23,150 nt of DNA, taken from the NCBI RefSeq assembly GCF_000524195.1, contig NW_020170640.1, positions 26,781 through 49,930 of the forward strand. Direction: 5' to 3'. Source of the DNA: Echinococcus granulosus (Eukaryota > Platyhelminthes > Cestoda > Cyclophyllidea > Taeniidae). A model generated the notes under the pieces. It saw only the letters and a program-made list of their open reading frames with translations. It had not been told where the DNA came from and did not search any database. A program made the position numbers and the translations under genes. This document shows, piece after piece, positions 1 through 10,920 of this stretch (positions are counted from its first letter, which is position 1; each line of letters begins with the position of its first letter).

Positions 1-807
1 GACAATTTTCGCCATGTGAGCTGAACATAGCTGTTACATATTACAGGGAGATATGCTTGAGTCACAGCTTTATCCACGTGCCCTACGTAAGAAAAAGGAA
101 TGGTCGAAAGGAACACAGCTTGCTTCCTCCGACGCCAACGATCCGATTTTTGGGAAAAAAAATATCCAGAATATATCCAGGGGAAGGAGAAAATGGGAAC
201 TTAAGGGATTTCGAGAAGGCATAACACACCTATTAATGCTAGCCTTAAATTCGGTAAATTGCATATAAGGTGGGTACCTAACCAGCTACTAATAGAGGGG
301 AGAAACAGCAGGAGCTTGGATTTCTAATTTTCACGTTCCGTATATGACTATGAAAGGGAAATGATCACGTGGTGCTAATGATAAATTTTACTAGCAAAAA
401 CGGCCCATTCAGCTCCACTTCATCTCATCTGTTTCAGGTTATATAGAATTGAATTGTGGAAAGGAACAACCACTTAAGAGAGGCACGAACAAGGTTCCAG
501 CAGAAGTACGCACACTGCAACTGTTCATATGCATTATCAAGTTCACATGCGCGTCAATCAACCCGCACCCTCACCGCTCATTTTGAACCCCCACAAAATT
601 AATTATCATTCGGATGAACCTCATGAATGTGACTTGAACTTGTTAGCCGTGGAAACAAAGTTCAAGTTGGTTTCAAAGCTGAGGGTTCTTCACGTAGCAT
701 ATAACTTGTAGTATGTATGGCGTGCAGTGACAGAATGTACCACTCAAAGACAGATAAAGCGCCTTTATAAGGTTTCATATTCATGAAAGTAACAAAGAAT
801 TACGTAC
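1..807. other. No recognisable gene
   Basis: Both strands hold only short open frames (up to about 70 codons) without familiar motifs, conserved composition or paired splice sites. It may be intron or 3' flank of the DCAKD gene, which is transcribed towards this end. Confidence 0.4.
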
Positions 808-944
808 CATTGCCGATTAAAGTAACCAACGATTAACATGTCAGGAACAACCTCCAGTAATGTAACGTAACTTGAAAGATGAAACAATTCATTTAAAACT
901 GTACCAACTGATGGGTAAAGTCTCGGAGCCGAAGAAGATGAACA
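808..944 (-). other. Exon-like open segment, unidentified
   Basis: On the minus strand an ATGCAG acceptor precedes a fully open 45-codon frame that ends in TG before a GTACGT donor. The translation contains LYPSVGTVLNELFHLSSYV and then a hydrophobic stretch, VVPDMLIVGYF. It starts in phase 0, whereas DCAKD exon 2 ends in phase 2, so it is not a direct continuation of that gene. I do not recognise the protein. It could be an exon of another minus-strand gene, an alternative exon, or chance. Confidence 0.2.
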
Positions 945-1465
945 CTGCATGCATTAACATCACAGTAAGCTTCCTCACCTATTTCATTTACATTACAAAA
1001 AAGGCGGCGTTGCCAATTTCAGCTGTCTGGAAAAGGAATAAGAGTTCCTGAACGAGGGGCACAAACTTAGATTTCCCATGTCTCAAACCCTTCTGGCAAC
1101 GACAAAAGTAGGAGTGGGAATAGCAATCTAAAAACCCACTACTCCTGAAGTTTAGAAGGAATAATTGGCGCCGCGTAGGCGACAAACAGTTGTGAAACTA
1201 ATGCGTAAGCTGCATCAGGAATGGAGGATCTGCACTAGTTCAAGCATTGGACATTGTGGGCAAAAGATATGCAGGGATACTAGGAGAGCAAATTTGTATC
1301 CGTCGGCATGGATTGGAAGAAAGTTCTTCCTATTATAATTACCTACAAGTCCATCGAAATTCCAATAACAAAGCTGGTTAAAAACTGCAGCATAAACCTT
1401 AAGTGGTAATGAAATGGAGGAAATCAGCAGGAAAGTATTTTGTAATGAGGTAATGTCGAACATAC
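945..1465 (-). other. Presumed DCAKD intron 2 (start), no exon recognised
   Basis: The sequence begins with a good donor, GTATGT, at 1465. I looked in all minus-strand frames for the expected C..(5)..Q..RL..R lid segment and the DNSG-like motif of the kinase and found neither. A weak alternative acceptor at about 1238 would give a dozen residues after the Cys and then a stop. Small open frames here have no recognisable identity. Confidence 0.4.
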
Positions 1466-1906
1466 CAAGAAACGACGATTACATCCGATACGAACCACAG
1501 CATGGTGCGGCTTTCAAAAAGCAATGGTATGTCCAGAATGACAATGGCCTGTCCCGAAAGGAAATTGCGCAAAATCTGAACAACAATGCGTCTGAACACA
1601 ATGGGATGGACGATCCTATTGAGAACCTTCCGCTTTTCGGGATCAGCGAAAACAATTTCACCTAGTTTATCCCTCTCCACATGGGTTCCATCATCGTTAA
1701 AAACTGAAGGTCCGAATGCCTTGAGAATACCCCTCTGCACTTGTCTATCGTGGTCAACAACTATTAAGCAATTGCGTATACATGAAATGCCTACGATTTC
1801 TTGATATTGTATCAGCATCAATAACTGCGACATTCTTCTCCTTTAATATAGCTGAAACAGTTGATTTGCCGGTCGCGATACCACCCGTCAGCCCAACAAT
1901 AAGCAT
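1466..1906 (-). CDS. DCAKD: Dephospho-CoA kinase domain protein, 5' two exons (partial)
   Basis: Dephospho-CoA kinase phosphorylates the ribose 3'-OH of dephospho-CoA with ATP, the last step of CoA synthesis. Exon 1 is 1906-1795 and exon 2 is 1760-1466 on the minus strand. Joined, they give 135 codons plus two bases. Residues 5-16 ([12 protein letters not shown]) form the P-loop, VIDAD is at 28-32, LGEIVF at 70-75, VHP at 88-90 and DIPLLFE at 114-120, all in the family's order and spacing. The ATG is directly followed by the canonical [13 protein letters not shown] start, and a stop lies upstream in frame. Exon 2 ends with TG before GTATGT, which would complete the family's usual Cys codon after the VVV strand. 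Human DCAKD is 231 residues, so roughly 40% (the Q..R..R lid region and C-terminus) is missing here and should lie on a further exon to the left. Without splicing at 1465 the frame would run to a stop at 1399 and give a truncated protein. The family call is firm; that the gene is functional is inferred from the intact frames. Confidence 0.9.
1761..1794 (-). other. 34-nt micro-intron in the DCAKD gene
   Basis: On the minus strand this begins GTAGGC and ends AATAG. The unspliced exon 1 frame runs into a stop within it. Removing exactly these 34 nt restores the frame across a phase-1 junction (Asn37, then a Leu codon split C|TT). The spacing between the SR and the following FGP motif then equals that of human DCAKD. 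Tiny 5' introns of about 30-40 nt are a known habit of flatworm genes. Confidence 0.85.
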
Positions 1907-3309
1907 TTTAACAGTCTCTGCTTCAACTGTTACACTGACATCGCGGCGGCGAACATTGAGGTTAGTGGGCCAAGGCTAAATAGGGCAGCAAATGTTACCA
2001 ATGCAGTTTGGAATGTAATTTAATAGTTGGTTAAATATATAGGCTCACGCATCTGGTAGTTTAGTTAGTTTAATGGTTCCAGTACACAGATTAATTTGTT
2101 TGGATAAGCGAAGATATTGTTTTGAAGTCAGTGGCACTGTAGTATAAGTAATATGACTTGTGCAAAGGCATTTATGAGTTGATGCTGCAGGTTATTTAGA
2201 TTATGTAATTTTGAACTTCTACTACAACAGCACTAAATTACTTCTCAGTTCTGCTTTTAAATAAGGATATGGAGAAGTTGGATTATACACCCTCCTTTGA
2301 AAAGGACATTTTAAACGCTTTGGGTTCCCAGAGTCTCAATTTATTCCCTCAGCAGCTCCTGAACTGAAATGATCCTACTTATCTACTACATCCTTAATAT
2401 TTTTATTTCACCTAATATGCTGTTATATTTGCATTGTGTTATGAAAAGTTAAGTTCAGGGTTATACTGAACTATAAAATGTGTGGAGTCCTTCCAGAAGT
2501 GATTGAATGAGTGGGCTAATGTTAACATGATGTGCCCCAAGAAGACTAGATTTCAAAAACAAAGATTTAAGTACATAAACATGTGTGCATGCGCAAAACA
2601 ATAACACTCATAAGTAGTTCTATGCAATGCATATAACTTTTTAAGTATCCTTCAGGTGAGAAACACTTAGGAAACACAAGTTCGGTAGAGAAGGAGTAGT
2701 AAAAGTATTTTATGGGCGGAAGCGAGTTCAGAACTCAGATTACCTTAAACCCGTATTCCAATTCGCTGATGTTTATCAATAAGCATGCCCCTATAGAATC
2801 AGCCTGTTAGTTCTACGGGTTTGAAGGCCAGAGAGGAAGAGCTAAGTGAGGTGATTGCTACATCTAGTCTAAATAGTTGAGGGCGATAAATAATACACTT
2901 GACCGTTTCATCTCTTCTGGTCGAATTCTCTGAGGTACTGTATCTTAGACAAGCTAAATCATCCCTTACCGTGTTAGAATTTATGACTAGCAAGTGCAAC
3001 GGATGGAATGATTTATTAGTAAGCACAATCGCCTTGGCTAGTAAGCTTCAAATGGATTGAGATACAGCGTAAAGATAATTTTTGCATTTCTTGCTTCAGT
3101 TATTAATAATAGACCGCGTTTTAAATTTGCTTCTCGGATTTCGCGTATACATATTACCAAGCCGGTATTTTAGGCATTCGTGTGGGGAGTTCGCAACATT
3201 CTTACCGGTGCCATTATCTTTTCTTAACAACCCTTGAATTTCTCTTGAAAATTAAAGTGGAATTAACTCCAAGTTAAGTACTCATCCTACTACGGGTATG
3301 GAAGGCGTA
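1907..3309. other. Upstream flank of DCAKD, no gene recognised
   Basis: AT-rich sequence with no open frame that looks coding. It must hold the 5' UTR and promoter of the minus-strand DCAKD gene, but I see no TATA box or initiator strong enough to call. Nothing in it matched other parts of the window. Confidence 0.4.
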
Positions 3310-4519
3310 GTTCACTCTTCGCAAAAACAATTCTCGCACGAATATTCCATTCCCAAAAGACATTTGATCCAATGTGGGGGAATTCCTAAGAAAAGTTCTT
3401 ACTGTTTTGTGCCGCGATAATCTCAACATAGAATACGGATTGATCTAAATTGCTTTTCCCGCCTAATAGGTAATGCAGAAGACAAATTTTTCATCAAGAA
3501 AAAAGGAACAAGAGCAGATTGGTTCAAGCACTTAATTAACGTTTTCGAATGGCAAAGTTGTTGCATTTTGCTCAAGCGTTTGTGGCAAAGTTGGATATAT
3601 TCCCAGAAATTTACCGCATATGTATGTAAAATAAAAAGGAATGCAGCTGTAAGTCAACAGATTCGAGTGGCTTTTAGCAGGGTAAAGGAAGGCTGAGAAA
3701 ATAATGGTCATGGCTCCCGGACAAGTTGCTAAAGCAGAAGTTGAATGTCGTGGTACTTTGTTAAACTGCATGGACTTTTCCGCTTCGACATGGCTTTCTG
3801 AACGTGACTACAGATTCTCGACTCACCTGCATTTCGGTGGTTAATCTCCCTCCATACTACTGTGATTTACTACGACTTCACCAAAGATCTTGAGCACTGG
3901 AGAATAAGGCCGCTTGCCGAAGATGACCGAATCTGCCAAGATTTCGTACTGAGGGGTTTTATACGACGTCTCCTTTGGCAACTACTCCGGTCTCCTAATT
4001 TGTAAATAAGGTACTAAAAAAATGACGCGCCAGACTGAAAAGGTTTAAAAAAGTCCATTCTGGAGATGTATAAGATTCTTACTTATAAACAGTAATTTCG
4101 TGAACTAAGATGCCTCCTCCTAGTTCCTACCAGTTGAATGGAACCCAGACAGGCACTCGTGAAATGCGAACCAAGTGGTAAGGTGAAATACATGCAGAAT
4201 ATTACCCTAATGCGGTTACTTTAAATATTGTATTTAATGAGGCGACTCTACTTTTCAGCCCACAAAATGGGTCGTCAAGCCTTTAGCAGTACGAAGTCAG
4301 GTAGTTTTCTCCACCTCGATGTAGTTCGCCCGTAGGATGGATTCCAGTTTCGGTTTTAAAACACGCACTATATTTTGGTGGGCCACGAAGGAGTCCACCA
4401 AGGGTAGCTCCTAGGGCAATGCTCCCACAAGATAGGAAGCTAAGTGATGATTTAAAAATCTGCTAAAATATTTTTTAATTGAACGGGCCATTCAGACTCT
4501 GTAGGTTGTCCTTCCATTG

Positions 4520-7205
4520 TGTAGCATGATCCTCTAGTTGTGCCAACATCCTTCCAACCTTTCTGTACGTTAAGAGCAAATCTTATTACCATTGTGGTTT
4601 ATTTTTTTAGCAAGAAACACTCGAGGCACTACGGAAGTACAAAATTGGGGAGCCAACATGGTTTAATATATCATCGCAAAATACAGATTTGCTTCCTAGC
4701 CCTCTTCCCTGCAGTCATCGTGGTCCACTCTCCTTCTTCGGTCACAGCAGGTCTCAGTTTCAACTGCAACTACCCGCCTGATGGAAGCATGAAAATGATG
4801 CTACCCACTTGTGTGGTACTACATGCTGCACGCTTGGCCAATTTGAAATATTGTGTCAGCTGTAATATAAAGTATGCCGTGAAAACTCTACTTTAAAGAT
4901 AGTACTTAAGGACCCGCGATGTATCAGAGTCACTGCAGAAAAGGTCAAAAAGGAGGATATTACGGCCTCAGACTGTGATACAAGCTGTCTTGTTCAGGAA
5001 CCTACAATAAAAAATTTCGGGTGGATTGAGATATCTTGTGACCCGATCGCACTTTCTCCAACGGTAACTGCGTAGGTCACGTAACTAGGGTTTCCGAAGG
5101 CTATACAAGGAGCCGCATTACCTCCTCTGAATTCCGTAACCCACATCAGATATCTCCCTTTTCCGCGTATAAAATAGGGTCATCAGATAACAAGATGGAA
5201 AATGTTCTCTACGGTGATCAAGTATGTCTACTGATATCACCAATTCAGAGCCGCGAGGCTTCTCTATAGCCATAGGGAGACGAACCACTTTTAATGTGTA
5301 GAAGAGATAACGGTTCTAAAGTAATTTGATAGAATTAAGTGAACATTAAACTAATCACCAAACCACAGCATAAATTACTTTATTCAGAAGGTCGCTTAGC
5401 TCTCAGCCTACAGAATTTTTGCCTTAGAATCAGTAACAGGGTTGGAATGACTACTACATGACACAACTCTGCCGTGTTTTGCATGATGGTGAGCGAAGTT
5501 GAAAAGATTTCTTTGAAAGGTATCACGTAGGATGTTCTAGAGTGGGTGTGGTCTAGATGCTGTCTGTCAGTTGTAGGATCAATGGACAAAAGCTTCGAAA
5601 TACGAAATTTTGTAAATAGAAATGTGGCACGGTTTTGAAAATATGGACGGGAAGCTTCTGCACCTTCCTTTTTTCAAGAGAAATTGTCTGGCCGGATCCT
5701 TAACTGGTATAAGGCATCCGAAAAGCGACATTAAGTAATTACAGAAAACCTGAGATATTTTACTTGTCGAAGCAATCCCCTGTTACAATTCCTTTTCGTC
5801 GTGACTCAAACTGGCGGAGGTTTCTCCTCCTACAAAGTGTTTGATCAAAAGAAGCAAATAACCTGTCCTAGTCACCTCCGTTCCTGTCTCACTTTTATTT
5901 ATTAATTTTCGGTCCTATTTCATGTTTTTTTTTCAGGGTGCCACGAAAGGGTGTCAATCATAAATTAGAGAAACAATATCAGGAGAGCAAAGAGGTTGAG
6001 GTGAAGTGCTATCTTCCACCCATCCTACTTCAAGTGTGGATCTTCAAACGGGAAAATTTATTGTGGGTATGCGAAATGAGGTGACGTATTGTTTTTGTTT
6101 TGTAGGAATAGGACCGTTTTCTGACTAATTAATCAGTTCTGATTCTTTACCACGGGGACGTTTTTCTTGCACGCCTTTTAGTTGCATATTATAAAGTTGT
6201 TCGATTTCAAGTGAACAGTTCTGTCTGCACTATATTACACACTACAATCAATTCAATATCAACCGCTTTTGATGGATGCGTCCCGTTAAAACACCTTCGC
6301 ATCTAGGAAAATGAGTTATTAATACACACTGATTCCCTGCTTGTCATGAGTTGGGGCTTCTACATGCATGTGGTATGGATCCAATCGGACTCCTAACCGG
6401 GCATGCAATAGACAATGGCTTTATAGGTAAGCACGGTGGTACGAGGCAAGTTTACGAGATTGATGGATAAATAATAGATAATAATGGAGACCGGGTAAGA
6501 ATCTGAGTCGCTTGACTATCTTCGTCATGTGTACTGATCGGGACTGATTAACTTTGTGCTTAGCGTGATTAATAGCGCATGTGGTAATCAGCAAATGGGG
6601 AAGGAGTGAGTTAAAGCCCAAATGCTGCTGTTCAGGAGTGAGACAAGGAGTGGGAATTTTAAGGAAATCAGAAGAGGAGCTTTTCTGGTCTGCAAGCATC
6701 GCCAACAGCTAGCCTCTACTCTGAAAGTGTATAATCCCCAAATTACATTCATCAGGCTCATTCGCTCGATATTCTACGATATGCGAGTTCACAAATAAGG
6801 AAGTGGTGGAGAATACAGCAGTGTACTGCATGTAAAAAGTTGTACTTATTTTATGGATTCTGACAATCGCTCCAAGTCAGTTGCAAGGCCTAAAACATAG
6901 GCTACGCAAACATTTTTTGGTTCGGGTGAAACGCCCTACTGAAAGCTGAATTAGTTAGAAAGCAAAAATTGACTAAATCCCTACTAGTTTTTTCGAAAAT
7001 CCCAAATACAGGCAGAATGTGGGCAATGCCGCGCTTATCCAGCAGCAGAAATTTAAAAAGCCCTCACTACGCAACTTTCTGTATTTCACATAAAATTTGA
7101 ACAAACATGACCCGGTCAAAAGTGACCGCTATCCTACAGGCAGTATTTATCATTTCCATCACAGGCGTTTGGGTTAGAAATGGAACAAGCTAAGCCAATA
7201 AGGCG
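4520..7205. repeat. About 2.7 kb segment present only in repeat copy 1
   Basis: Homology with copy 2 stops near 4520 (paired with about 16235) and resumes near 7205 (paired with about 16265). This segment is therefore either an insertion into copy 1 or a deletion from copy 2. It contains the longest plus-strand open frame of the left half (4540-4896, 118 codons), which shows no recognisable domain and is probably chance. I saw no terminal inverted repeats or target-site duplication at the approximate edges. Confidence 0.5.
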
Positions 7206-7583
7206 TGCGCTGATTTCCAAAATCGCTGGGCTTTCTATTCTGTCTCAGAAGGGGAAAGTTGAAAGGTTGCGTGACTGTGTTAAGCCCTGTGGCAAGAACG
7301 TCTTGGAGTGGCATATTTTGGACACTGTTAAGATGTTGGTCATTAGGAAATGTTACAAATAATATTAATCAAATCTCATTTACAAAAGCGCGCAGGCATG
7401 TCATATGCGATTATGGAGCAGTAGACTAGGTTGCCGGCATTATTTGAAACCTACTTTTTTTGAGTTGATGTATACTTCTTACCTAAATTGTACACTATTT
7501 AAAAGAAATTTTCAACCTAATTCGAAGGGTGTTTACATCAAATGCTCGCTACATTTATGCGAAAACAGATTGTGCCATTCGTG

Positions 7584-7820
7584 CTACTCTATTCTCTGCC
7601 TGTCACTGAAATCACAACTTCCCATCAGGCCGTTAGAAGCGAAGGAAAGTGGCTGAAAGACTGGTGGAATTGCTGCATACCAGAGTTTTGGAAGGTAAAG
7701 TGAAATCGTATGCCTTATTATCCTGTCCATGCCGATAGCCTCCAAGTAATGGGCGTTCTTCCGAGCCGCCACCTCATGGAATATCTTCCCAAATGTCTCA
7801 GACCGCTGCAAGTGTATCAA
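7584..7820 (-). pseudogene. Open frame inside the long repeat, not conserved
   Basis: The minus-strand frame reads through RSETFGKIFHEVAARKNAHY and on to about 78 codons. The aligned stretch of copy 2 (about 16815-16990) still reads ETFKKTSQEV.A but has an in-frame TAG and frame-breaking indels. If this ever encoded protein it has decayed; it could equally be an accidental frame. No domain is recognised. Confidence 0.25.
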
Positions 7821-10185
7821 GATAGGCTGCCAAGAGTAGTGTAGTAAAATTGAAAATAAAATGTGATATTCGATTATTTTTTTATCGTCATTACGAGGCT
7901 TTCGACTACACAGGTGTTTTTATTGTGAAGAAGCGCTTTATACCACTTAAAAATAGATGATTTTTGACTGCAAACATTTTTACATGGTGTTCGTGTCACT
8001 TTTTTTTAGAAAATTTAGTAAAATGCCATAGAATAAAAAGCACTAATAAAAGTATCCCCTTGTGGACAAAAATTACAAACCTAATCCTGTCTAGCCGTTT
8101 ATGTATGCTGCTCACCGTTCCTGTAGGATGGGAGATAGTCAAGTCATGCACATTAACTTTTATTTACTTGAGACAACCTTTGAGGATGATTTTGAATCAT
8201 TTACATCAAGTCACAAAGCATTGCAAGTCCAGAAAATCGCCCTATTACCATGGTGGATGACGAAGTGCGGCAGACTAGAATGATTCACATGATATTGCTC
8301 AACAATTGAGGCAGTAAATAGCTTGTTGAAATATGAACTAGTTAGTAGGACAATGTGATAAAACTTACCGTATTCAGCCTAAATCGACTTTTTACAAAAA
8401 TAATAGCAAAGTCAGATTAAGCCCAGAAGGTGGGAGCATTCTTCTTTTAATTTGCGTGTGACGCAGTAATGCGAACAGGAGGAAGCAATTTTTGCATTAC
8501 TGATTCCACACACTGTGAAAAAAGTGAAAAATAACGAGATTTTTACTCCTCGCTTATACACTCTCATCCGGTAAATTAGACATCTAATCACAGAGGGTCA
8601 AATAGCGCTAAAATCGGTAGGTTTGACAAGTGACTGTTCTGAACGTTGCTCAGGTGGCAACATAATTGCGAGTCACTTTTCAATCTCATTATCAACCAAA
8701 TCGAGCAATCATCTGCATAGATGGCAGAGAATAAGTAAAGTGGTCCAGAAACTCGAAGTTAATGATTTTTTGAAGTCTGTCCTACACCTATCTTGACAAC
8801 TTGTTTGTCTGCCATTCGTATAAACTGCTCTCAAGTAGACTAAAATATCTGCCCTATTTCGAACTATGTTTTAACTGAAATATGGCATAAAGAGGTCAAA
8901 TATCCTTCTAAAAATTGTATGAAAAAGATACAAACAGTCGTTTCAAAATAGGCGCTTTGCTCCTGTCTCACTTTGCCTAATGTGGCCTTCGCTTTGTGGG
9001 TGGTAATCATGCGAGAATCAGAGTTGGAATGACAACACATCGTCACGTGATGCAATGATTTTCTCATCATCTAGGTCCAAGTTTAAATGTGAAGGATGAC
9101 CCTATTTCCTTTGAAGTTTTCTTAATACCAATGCAAAACTCATGGTCTTCGATTAACCACAGTAAGTCAAGATAAATTCTCCAAGTTTGTCTTCTTCTGA
9201 AACAAAAGTCTGTTTTCCCTTGTAAAATCACGAGTAAATTTGAACTTTTGGTTTGTGGATTATTGTCTGTTCATCATTGTTGATGTACTAAATTTTGCTG
9301 GGAAATAATTCTACTTGACTTAGGTAGACAAAATTCCAAGTGAGGCAACTCTGTTCATTTTGGTGACTCTCCAATTGATGTCGGTGATTCATCTCGCCCA
9401 CCTTCCCGCCCCCTCGCTTCTTCAAAACTTTTCAAAGTTTTAATCCTTTGATAAAGGTGAGAGGCAAATCCCCGATCCAATGTGTCATCAACTGCTGAAG
9501 GGATAAACTACAGACCTTGTTTACTAGCCTCCCTAAGGGGATTAGTTTTAAAAACCACTATAGGTTTTAATGAAAAGCAGCGTCATGAAATGCTTTTAAT
9601 TTCAAACTTCCCACTCTCTTCTAGAATTAACAACTACTGCTGACTTTCTCACACGACAAGTAAACATCCGTCTTTAATGGGAACACTGAACACTTTTTGA
9701 AGGCATGAAAGTCTTTTTAAGTAGCACATCATTATTAGCTGTTATTTGAAAATGACTCATTGAGGGATTTGTTACATAATTTAATTCGGTCTATCTTCAA
9801 TGCTTGGCTAATTGCGATTTTTCTTGTGTCACCTGCCTAACCAAAGTACGAATTGTACACAATTTTGCAGAATTTTACCTTTAATTACACCACTTCTTTT
9901 GACCGCCTCGTTGGGATGGTGCATTGTTAGTCAACAGTTTGAAATGACATTGTAATGCCAGGTATTGTTGTGAGACAGACTGGAGTCGCTAACCTGGGGT
10001 CAAACCTGGTTGGCAAAGCGTCTACCCACGGTAACCAATGTAGGTATCAATGGCGAAATCACCAAATTTTGTGGACAAGATACATGTAACAAACCTCTCC
10101 TCGTAACAGACAGGCTGGGAAAGAAAAAGGCTGCCTACGATAAGTTGACACTAAAAATCACCGGTTTTGTTGTCTCCTACCAACA

Positions 10186-10285
10186 NNNNNNNNNNNNNNN
10201 NNNNNNNNNNNNNNNNNNNNNNNNNNNNNNNNNNNNNNNNNNNNNNNNNNNNNNNNNNNNNNNNNNNNNNNNNNNNNNNNNNNNN
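10186..10285. other. Assembly gap of exactly 100 N
   Basis: A run of exactly 100 N is a standard placeholder for a gap of unknown length, not measured sequence. It falls at the right end of repeat copy 1, where assembly is expected to fail. Any open frame spanning it is meaningless. Confidence 0.98.
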
Positions 10286-10699
10286 CAGCCCATCTTTGCG
10301 TCGACAATAAAAAACATTGCGATTATCCAGTTGCAAGATACGTCTAAGTAAAACCGGAGTTTTAGACTTAATAGAAGGAAGGCGCAAATTGCACTGTACC
10401 TTAGGCACATACTTCTTTTACATTTGATCACTATCTCGGTGTTTATTTAATGCCCGGAAAACATGGTCCGGAGCAGAACAAGTTGGCATCACCTTTTAAT
10501 AATTCTAGAAGGGTTTGTTTCACCTCGTTATTGGTGCCCAAACTGATCAAATTTCAAAGGGCTTGTTCCCCGAACTGACTGGACATCCATGACTAGGTAG
10601 TTGTTGCACGCTATACCTTTGTTTTCGTAGGAATGATTGCTGTGCTGTACTTGTAATACGTTGGTTGTTTGCTTAACGGTCGGTCTTGGTAAGGGGTTA
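10286..10699. other. No gene recognised
   Basis: Sequence after the gap. It does not obviously continue the homology with copy 2, and no coding frame or repeat partner inside the window was found. Confidence 0.35.
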
Positions 10700-10920
10700 C
10701 TTTGTCTTAGCTGATGTACCTTGCTGAGTGGGCTGGCCTTCGGGCCATTCCAGAAGCCCTACTACCTACCGTATATCGAATGTGTATGTTCTGTCAAAGT
10801 AGTAGGTCTTCTTTTGTCTTTAGGGAAGTCTAGGGGCACTACATACCTTGCCGTGATGCAGGCGGGAGCGGAACCCTCACATCAATGAACGCCAGGGACG
10901 AACATACACTTGACCTATCA
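10700..10920 (+). repeat. Dispersed repeat family C, copy 1
   Basis: It shares an ordered set of short blocks with about 12095-12400 and 18030-18155: a GGCCTTC/GGCCTCC box, then a TATGTTCTGTC-like block, then AGTAGTA and CTTCTTTTGTCTT. The stretch with CATACCTTGCCGTGATG at about 10840-10860 pairs with ACCTTACCGTCATG near 12310. It is more GC-rich than its surroundings. Function and class are unknown. Confidence 0.45.

Larger units (their letters stand above)
3310..10185 (+). repeat. Long diverged repeat, copy 1 (interrupted)
   Basis: This region aligns collinearly with 14985-19375. Clear anchor pairs are the ATATTCCATT..CCAAAAGACATTTGAT segments at 3344/15024, ATACGACG at 3961/15620, the GGAGTCCACCAAGG/GAAGTCCACCAAGG pair at about 4388/16107, GGCATGTCATATGC/GGACATGTCGTATGC at about 7395/16494, the GCCACCTC segments at 7769/16918, AAGTAGACTAAAATATCTG at 8834/18183, and AAAAATCACCG at about 10152/19331. 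The copies differ at many positions and by short indels, so the duplication is old. The alignment is broken at about 4520-7205 and at 8549-8812. It stops at the assembly gap. I could not assign it to a named transposon class: no reverse transcriptase, transposase or terminal repeats were seen. Confidence 0.75.

Noticed and set aside
1200..1240. Possible third DCAKD exon giving C-A-D-P-P-F-L-M-Q-L-T-H then stop
   Set aside because: Phase and the leading Cys fit, but the acceptor is poor, the Q..R..R pattern is missing and the frame stops after a dozen codons.
1414..1804. Several plus- and minus-strand open frames over the DCAKD exons
   Set aside because: They are shadows of the minus-strand kinase frame, which is the only one with family motifs.
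4540..4896. 118-codon plus-strand open frame
   Set aside because: Longest open frame of the left half, but without recognisable motifs, in the copy-1-specific segment. A frame of this length is not surprising in 23 kb searched in six frames.
7584..7820. Long-repeat open frame as an active transposon gene
   Set aside because: The aligned second copy has a stop and indels in the same frame, and no transposase or reverse-transcriptase motif is visible.
8864..9070. 68-codon minus-strand frame in repeat copy 1
   Set aside because: The corresponding part of copy 2 (about 18200-18400) does not keep the frame.
10010..10431. Open frames on both strands spanning the N gap
   Set aside because: They are open only because N codons are not stops.
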